Positions 6,299-9,900 of a DNA stretch of 9,900 nucleotides are shown piece after piece; the first letter of the stretch is position 1, and each line of letters starts with the position of its first letter. The stretch is from Gammaproteobacteria bacterium (GTDB lineage: Bacteria > Pseudomonadota > Gammaproteobacteria > UBA9214): NCBI GenBank assembly GCA_003454335.1, contig DMKK01000012.1:1-9900 (forward strand), in the 5' to 3' direction. Below the pieces are notes generated by a model. It was not told the origin of the DNA. It saw only the letters and a list, made by a program, of their open reading frames with translations, and ran no database searches. The translations under genes were made by a program, and so were the position numbers.

Positions 6299-6748
6299 AT
6301 GAAGACCAACCTTCTTCCTGCCTCCGAGCGGATTCTCCTCACCTTATGGGTTGGCGCATTATTGGTGATTGGCTTCATCGTGGCTCCCGCTTTGTTTGCG
6401 GAACTGGATGATCGCGCCCTGGCCGGCAGTGTCGCCGGCAGCCTGTTTACACTGACCAGTTATCTCGGACTGGTTTGCGGCAGCCTGTTACTGGTTTTCA
6501 ATGGTGTAAGTTTCAGGTGTATCAACTGGCGTGCAGTCGTTATTGTCAGCATGTTACTGCTGGTTGTCATTGGTCAGTTTGTGATTACCCCGATGGTGGC
6601 AGATTTGCGTGTGCAGGGACTGACCGACACACCGCGCTTTGGTCAGTTACATGGGTTGGCGAGCGTGCTGTTTATAATAACCAGTGCGCTGGGACTGTTA
6701 CTGGTAGCCGCAGGCCAACAAGGTCGAGACCAGGACCGTAGCCCGTAG
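6299..6748 (+). CDS. DUF4149 (TMEM205-like) membrane protein
   Basis: The function is not established. The 149-residue product has four hydrophobic segments, at about residues 12-33, 43-67, 79-97 and 117-138, so an inner-membrane location is expected. The pattern APALFAEL at the end of segment 1 and the loop TPMVADLRVQGLTDTPRFGQLHGLAS before segment 4 (read here in parts: residues 97-105 and 108-122) fit the DUF4149 family as I remember it. That family is found beside greA and yhbY in Pseudomonas. The start at ATG 6299 has only a weak upstream AGAAGA. The hydrophilic tail ends RSP, and its stop TAG (6746-6748) lies inside a palindromic repeat unit, so the natural C-terminus may have been altered by the repeat. 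It could be co-transcribed with greA. Confidence 0.85.
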   Translation: MKTNLLPASERILLTLWVGALLVIGFIVAPALFAELDDRALAGSVAGSLFTLTSYLGLVCGSLLLVFNGVSFRCINWRAVVIVSMLLLVVIGQFVITPMVADLRVQGLTDTPRFGQLHGLASVLFIITSALGLLLVAAGQQGRDQDRSP

Positions 6749-6775
6749 GATGCGCTTCGTACCTCAGCACATCCT
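6740..6775. repeat. GTAGGATG-type palindromic unit 2
   Basis: This unit overlaps the last codons and stop of the membrane protein gene. It starts AGCCCGTAGGATG (6740-6752), the same 13 bases as unit 3. From 6747 to 6769 it is identical over 23 nt to unit 1. A CA insertion (GCACATCCT against GCATCCT in unit 1) weakens its palindrome. Confidence 0.65.
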
Positions 6776-6801
6776 GCTGCCATAGAAAGTTCCGGGTAGA
6801 C

Positions 6802-6842
6802 AGCCCGTAGGATGGGTAAAGGAGCGCAGCGACGTACCCATC
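6802..6842. repeat. GTAGGATG-type palindromic unit 3
   Basis: It opens with AGCCCGTAGGATG (6802-6814), shared with unit 2. GATGGGTA (6811-6818) is exactly complementary to TACCCATC (6835-6842) across a 16-nt loop containing GAGCGCAGCGACG. From memory this has the form of a short GTAGGATGGG...CCCATC repeat common between genes in many proteobacteria. A short AGAAAGT sequence precedes this unit (6784-6790) and follows it (6843-6849). Confidence 0.7.
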
Positions 6843-6853
6843 AGAAAGTCGGA

Positions 6854-6885
6854 GCAGGATGCGGAAGCTTCGTGCCGCATCCTGC
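6854..6885. repeat. Palindromic unit 4, strong hairpin after yhbY
   Basis: GCAGGATGCGG (6854-6864) and CCGCATCCTGC (6875-6885) are perfectly complementary over 11 bp around the loop AAGCTTCGTG. It shares GCTTCGT and GCATCCT with units 1 and 2. It lies 3 nt beyond the yhbY stop codon, between convergent genes, so it may act as a bidirectional transcript end. Neither side has a long T-run. Confidence 0.7.
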
Positions 6886-6888
6886 GGC

Positions 6889-7161
6889 CTAGTCCGGCTT
6901 CTTCCTGTAGACGAGTGCAATGTGGCCGACAGCCTGTACCAGTTCGGCGTCGAGGCTGTCGCAAATCCGGGTGATGATCTGTTTGCGTTCATCGCGCTCG
7001 GCACCACCGATCTTGATCTTCATCAACTCATGATGATCAAGTGATAGCTCGATTTCCCGGAGTACCGCCTTGGTCAGCCCGGCATTGCCAATGCTGACAA
7101 CCGGTTTAAGGGTATGCCCGCGACCCCGCAGGTCGTGTTTTATTTTTTCAGTCAGTGACAT
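6889..7161 (-). CDS. yhbY: Ribosome assembly RNA-binding protein YhbY (CRM domain)
   Basis: This 90-residue protein is a stand-alone CRS1/YhbY (CRM) domain, an RNA-binding fold associated with precursors of the large ribosomal subunit in E. coli (97 residues there). Recognisable parts are the N-terminal LRGRGHTLKPVVSIG, the GxxG RNA-binding loop GNAG at residues 25-28, LTKAVLREIELSLDHHELMKIKI, and the C-terminal strand GHIALVYRKK. It is transcribed away from rlmE, another ribosome-modifying gene. Its 3' end meets a strong hairpin 3 nt past the stop. A TATAAT-containing promoter lies 29 nt upstream of the ATG. The Shine-Dalgarno signal is weak (CGGAA). Confidence 0.93.
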   Translation of the reverse strand: MSLTEKIKHDLRGRGHTLKPVVSIGNAGLTKAVLREIELSLDHHELMKIKIGGAERDERKQIITRICDSLDAELVQAVGHIALVYRKKPD

Positions 7162-7189
7162 GGTCTGTTATTCCGTGAACAATGGGGAG

Positions 7190-7220
7190 ATTATACGGGT
7201 AACTGAATGCTGACTGACAA
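7190..7220 (-). promoter_or_regulatory. Predicted sigma70 promoter of yhbY
   Basis: On the minus strand a perfect TATAAT (complement of 7190-7195) follows TTGTCA (complement of 7215-7220, five of six) after 19 nt, slightly longer than ideal. The transcript would start near 7183, giving a leader of about 22 nt. The rlmE promoter must lie in or near the same 75-nt divergent spacer; I could not pick one convincingly. Confidence 0.5.
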
Positions 7221-7236
7221 TGAATGGTTAAGTTAA

Positions 7237-7869
7237 ATGGGCAGGAGCAAAAGCAGCCATCAGTGGCTGAAGGCACATTTTGATGATGAATTCGTCAAGC
7301 GGGCGCAACGTGACGGTTATCGCTCCCGTGCTGTGTATAAACTGGAAGAAATCCAGCGGAAAGACCGCCTGTTGCGCCCCGGGTCGGTCGTTGTGGACCT
7401 GGGGGCGGCCCCTGGCGGTTGGTCACAATATGCCGCACGGCAGCTGGGGTCACAGGGCCGGATCATCGCCCTGGATATCCTTCCCATGGATGATTTACCC
7501 GGTGTCGAGTTTATCGAGGGGGATTTTAGAGAGGATGAAGTGCTTGATTCTCTTATGAAAGCTCTTGGAGGTGCGGCGGTAGACCTTGTAATGTCGGACA
7601 TGGCCCCCAACATCAGTGGAATGGAGGCGGTTGACCAGCCACGCAGCATGTATCTGATGGAACTTGCGACCGATTTTGCCGCCAATGTCCTGTGCAAGGG
7701 TGGCGATCTCCTGTTCAAGGGGTTTCATGGTGAGGGTTTTGATGTCCTGATCAGGAACCTGCGCAGTCAGTACCACAAGGTATTGATCCGTAAACCTAAA
7801 GCCTCGCGTCCACGGAGTCGGGAGGTTTATGTGCTGGCGAAAGGTCGCAAGGCGTCGAATGTGTCATAA
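7237..7869 (+). CDS. rlmE: 23S rRNA 2'-O-ribose U2552 methyltransferase RlmE (FtsJ/RrmJ)
   Basis: RlmE uses S-adenosylmethionine to methylate the ribose of U2552 in the A loop of 23S rRNA, a late step of 50S assembly. The 210-residue product is one residue longer than the E. coli protein. The SAM-binding motif VVDLGAAPGGWSQY is at 52-65. The catalytic tetrad K-D-K-E is complete: K35 (in RSRAVYKLEEI), D121 (in MSDMAPN), K161 (in LLFKGFHGEG) and E196 (in SREVYVLA). These are each three less than E. coli K38, D124, K164 and E199. The ATG gives the family N-terminus but lacks a clear Shine-Dalgarno sequence. The gene diverges from yhbY and precedes ftsH by 76 nt, the standard rlmE-ftsH pairing. 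Confidence 0.97.
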   Translation: MGRSKSSHQWLKAHFDDEFVKRAQRDGYRSRAVYKLEEIQRKDRLLRPGSVVVDLGAAPGGWSQYAARQLGSQGRIIALDILPMDDLPGVEFIEGDFREDEVLDSLMKALGGAAVDLVMSDMAPNISGMEAVDQPRSMYLMELATDFAANVLCKGGDLLFKGFHGEGFDVLIRNLRSQYHKVLIRKPKASRPRSREVYVLAKGRKASNVS

Positions 7870-7933
7870 TAATTAAAGCCACGCTTTTGACGCGTCGACA
7901 CAAGGTGCCGGGGCTTCACATTTACGTTAACTA

Positions 7934-7948
7934 GAGGTAAGCAGTTTG
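7934..7948 (+). promoter_or_regulatory. Ribosome-binding site and TTG start of ftsH
   Basis: GAGGT (7934-7938) stands 7 nt before TTG at 7946. The next residues, NDLAKNLILW, align with the E. coli FtsH N-terminus (MAKNLILW). No ATG or GTG lies in frame between the site and that sequence, so TTG is the likely start. Confidence 0.8.
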
Positions 7949-9871
7949 AACGATCTGGCAAAGAATCTCATTCTCTGGGTTGTCATTGCACTCGTGCTGA
8001 TGACCGTATTCAATAACTTCGGTCCGAAATCGACAGGCAGTCAGTCGCTTAATTATTCTGATTTTATCAACGAGGTGCAGCAAGGCCAGATCCAGCTGGT
8101 GGAAATTGAAGGGCATACCGTCAAGGGTACCCGTCATGACGGGTCACGGTTTACTACCCAGACACCCCCTGATGACCCGAAGATGGTCGATGACCTGTTA
8201 AGCAACAAGGTCGAAGTAAAGGTTGTCGAGCCAAATCAGCATGGGCTGCTGATGACCATCTTTATTAACTGGTTCCCCATGCTGTTGCTGATCGGTGTGT
8301 GGATCTTTTTTATGCGCCAGATGCAGGGTGGTGGCGGCCGCGGCGCCATGTCGTTTGGCAAGAGCAAGGCCCGCATGCTGGGTGAAGACCAGATCAAGAC
8401 GACTTTTGCTGATGTGGCCGGTGTGGAAGAAGCGAAGGAAGAAGTGGCCGAACTGGTTGAGTTCCTGCGCGATCCCAGCAAGTTTCAGCGTCTGGGAGGC
8501 AAGATCCCCAGCGGCGTATTAATGGTTGGTTCTCCCGGTACCGGCAAAACACTGCTGGCCAAGGCCATTGCCGGTGAGGCAAAAGTCCCTTTCTTTACCA
8601 TTTCCGGTTCTGACTTTGTGGAAATGTTTGTCGGTGTAGGTGCCTCGCGGGTACGCGACATGTTCGAACAGGCCAAAAAACATGCACCCTGCATTATCTT
8701 CATCGATGAGATCGATGCCGTCGGTCGGCATCGTGGTGCCGGTCTGGGTGGCGGACATGACGAGCGCGAGCAGACACTCAACCAGTTGCTGGTCGAGATG
8801 GATGGTTTCGAGGGCAATGAAGGTGTCATCGTGATTGCAGCAACCAACCGTCCGGATGTGCTTGATCCGGCCTTGTTGCGTCCGGGCCGCTTCGACCGTC
8901 AGGTGGTGGTGCCGCTGCCGGATGTCCGTGGCCGTGAACAGATTCTGAAAGTCCATATGCGCAAGGTGCCGATGGATGACAATGCCAAGGCCAGTATTAT
9001 TGCCCGGGGCACGCCGGGTTTTTCCGGTGCCGATCTTGCCAACCTGGTGAATGAGGCCGCCCTGTTTGCCGCACGCGCCAACAAGCGGCTGGTCGATATG
9101 GAAGACCTGGAGAAGGCCAAGGACAAGATCATGATGGGTGCGGAACGCCGCTCCATGGTGATGAGTGAAGACGAGAAGAAACTCACTGCCTATCACGAAG
9201 CCGGGCATGCCATCGTTGGCCGCTCGATGCCGTCACATGATCCGGTCTACAAGGTGTCGATTATCCCGCGCGGACGGGCGCTGGGTGTCACCATGTTTCT
9301 GCCTGAGGCAGACCGCTACAGCCACAGCAAGGAATTCCTGGAAAGCCAGATATGCAGCCTGTTTGGCGGGCGTATCGCGGAAGAACTGGTGTTCGGTGCG
9401 GACAAGGTCACGACGGGTGCGTCCAATGACATCATGCGCAGTACCGAACTGGCCCGTAACATGGTTACCAAGTGGGGCTTGTCCGCCAAATTGGGTACGG
9501 TCTCTTATGGTGAAAATCAGGAAGAGGTTTTCCTTGGTCACTCTGTGGCGCGCAATCAGAATACCTCTGAAAGCACAGCGCAGATTATTGATGAAGAAAT
9601 TCGTCGACTGGTAGATGAAGGCTATGCTGAAGCAACTAAAATTCTCAAGCGCAATAAAAAAGGTCTGGAAGCGGTGGCCCAGGCGCTGCTTGAATTTGAA
9701 ACCCTGACCGGTGATGAAATTGCCAGCATTCTTTCGGGTAAAAAATTCACTCGTGATGATGATGATAAGCCTAAGGGTAAGAAAACCTCTTCGGTTCCAC
9801 CAACCACCAAGTCGGCTGAGGATGGATCTGGTAAGGGTTCTGAAAATATGGATCCGCAACCACAAACGTGA
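7946..9871 (+). CDS. ftsH: ATP-dependent zinc metalloprotease FtsH
   Basis: FtsH is a hexameric inner-membrane AAA+ protease that extracts and degrades damaged membrane proteins and short-lived regulators. The 641 residues match the family (644-647 in E. coli). Transmembrane helices are at about 7-25 and 103-122, enclosing a periplasmic domain. The AAA+ module has Walker A GSPGTGKT at 195-202, pore loop FVGVG at 228-232, Walker B IIFIDE ending D254-E255, and a second region of homology with N301, R312 and R315. The protease domain has HEAGH at 417-421 and the third zinc ligand D495 in TTGASND. S196 (codon TCT, 8531-8533) replaces the usual proline of GPPGTGKT. The last 40 residues are a charged, low-complexity tail, variable in this family. 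The TTG start is supported by GAGGT upstream. The stop overlaps a GTG of the next frame. Confidence 0.97.
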   Translation: MNDLAKNLILWVVIALVLMTVFNNFGPKSTGSQSLNYSDFINEVQQGQIQLVEIEGHTVKGTRHDGSRFTTQTPPDDPKMVDDLLSNKVEVKVVEPNQHGLLMTIFINWFPMLLLIGVWIFFMRQMQGGGGRGAMSFGKSKARMLGEDQIKTTFADVAGVEEAKEEVAELVEFLRDPSKFQRLGGKIPSGVLMVGSPGTGKTLLAKAIAGEAKVPFFTISGSDFVEMFVGVGASRVRDMFEQAKKHAPCIIFIDEIDAVGRHRGAGLGGGHDEREQTLNQLLVEMDGFEGNEGVIVIAATNRPDVLDPALLRPGRFDRQVVVPLPDVRGREQILKVHMRKVPMDDNAKASIIARGTPGFSGADLANLVNEAALFAARANKRLVDMEDLEKAKDKIMMGAERRSMVMSEDEKKLTAYHEAGHAIVGRSMPSHDPVYKVSIIPRGRALGVTMFLPEADRYSHSKEFLESQICSLFGGRIAEELVFGADKVTTGASNDIMRSTELARNMVTKWGLSAKLGTVSYGENQEEVFLGHSVARNQNTSESTAQIIDEEIRRLVDEGYAEATKILKRNKKGLEAVAQALLEFETLTGDEIASILSGKKFTRDDDDKPKGKKTSSVPPTTKSAEDGSGKGSENMDPQPQT

Positions 9872-9900
9872 CGGATTTATTTCGCTCACGCAAATTGCGC
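9868..9900 (+). CDS. Start of the next gene, possibly folP (partial)
   Basis: GTG at 9868 overlaps the ftsH stop as GTGA and opens a frame that runs to the window edge, reading (V/M)TDLFRSRKLR. In gammaproteobacteria the gene after ftsH is usually folP, dihydropteroate synthase, and such a short polar lead-in before the conserved core is compatible with it. The 11 codons contain no diagnostic motif, and no strong Shine-Dalgarno sequence precedes the GTG, so the identity rests on gene order alone. Confidence 0.35.
   Translation, partial: MTDLFRSRKLR

Noticed and set aside
6250..6769. The DUF4149 gene as cargo of a composite mobile element, given the flanking direct repeats.
   Set aside because: The gene's position matches the conserved gene order in other gammaproteobacteria and there is no transposase. 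Independent insertion of repeat units on both sides explains the pattern better.
7889..7916. GACGCGTC palindrome and a TTGACG -35-like box before ftsH as a promoter or operator.
   Set aside because: No acceptable -10 lies at the right distance and the 8-bp palindrome alone is not informative. A heat-shock promoter match was looked for and not found convincingly.
8519..9889. Two minus-strand open frames of about 220 codons opposite ftsH.
   Set aside because: They mirror the conserved AAA+ and protease coding sequence, and the composition of their translations looks like reverse reading of a coding strand.
1..9900. tRNA, rRNA, CRISPR array, phage or defence genes.
   Set aside because: No cloverleaf, regularly spaced repeats or characteristic proteins were found in the gaps, and coding space is filled by housekeeping genes.

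Overview
This window is a conserved housekeeping stretch from a gammaproteobacterial chromosome. Every protein reads as an orthologue of a well-known family, with closest remembered resemblance to Escherichia coli and Pseudomonas proteins. The gene order dapB, carA, carB, greA, DUF4149 gene, yhbY (opposite strand), rlmE, ftsH, then a probable folP matches, from memory, the order known in Pseudomonas, without the extra gene that sits between carA and carB there. The genus cannot be fixed from the sequence. The flanking gene dnaJ, usual upstream of dapB, is not visible.

Layout: positions 1-369 hold no gene. About 11-270 is a dense chain of stem-loops that looks like one copy of a dispersed intergenic repeat, ending in a perfect 14-bp hairpin at 214-247. 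dapB (370-1173, lysine and cell-wall precursor synthesis) follows. The 191-nt gap 1174-1364 holds two hairpins, a good sigma70-type promoter, and a long terminator-like hairpin directly upstream of carA, which makes transcription attenuation of carAB plausible. carA (TTG start at 1365), carB and greA are packed as an operon, with a 3-nt gap and then a 4-nt ATGA overlap. They make both subunits of carbamoyl phosphate synthetase and a transcript cleavage factor.

After greA comes a four-helix membrane protein of the DUF4149 type (6299-6748), then the convergent yhbY (7161-6889). The greA-DUF4149 and DUF4149-yhbY gaps carry four short palindromic units with a shared GTAGGATG-type core. Two of them share a perfect 23-nt direct repeat that brackets the membrane protein gene, and one supplies its stop codon. 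yhbY and rlmE diverge from a 75-nt spacer with a clear promoter for yhbY. rlmE (23S rRNA 2'-O-methyltransferase) and ftsH (membrane AAA+ protease, TTG start) follow on the plus strand. The last 33 bases look like the start of the next gene, overlapping the ftsH stop as GTGA.

Functionally, the window joins amino-acid and pyrimidine precursor supply (dapB, carAB) with transcription, ribosome maturation and protein quality control (greA, yhbY, rlmE, ftsH). I find no exotic system such as phage, CRISPR, toxin-antitoxin or defence genes. The parts that deserve a second look are non-coding: the carA leader hairpin, the upstream structured repeat and the palindrome cluster around the DUF4149 gene. 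A Walker A substitution in FtsH is the main protein-level oddity.
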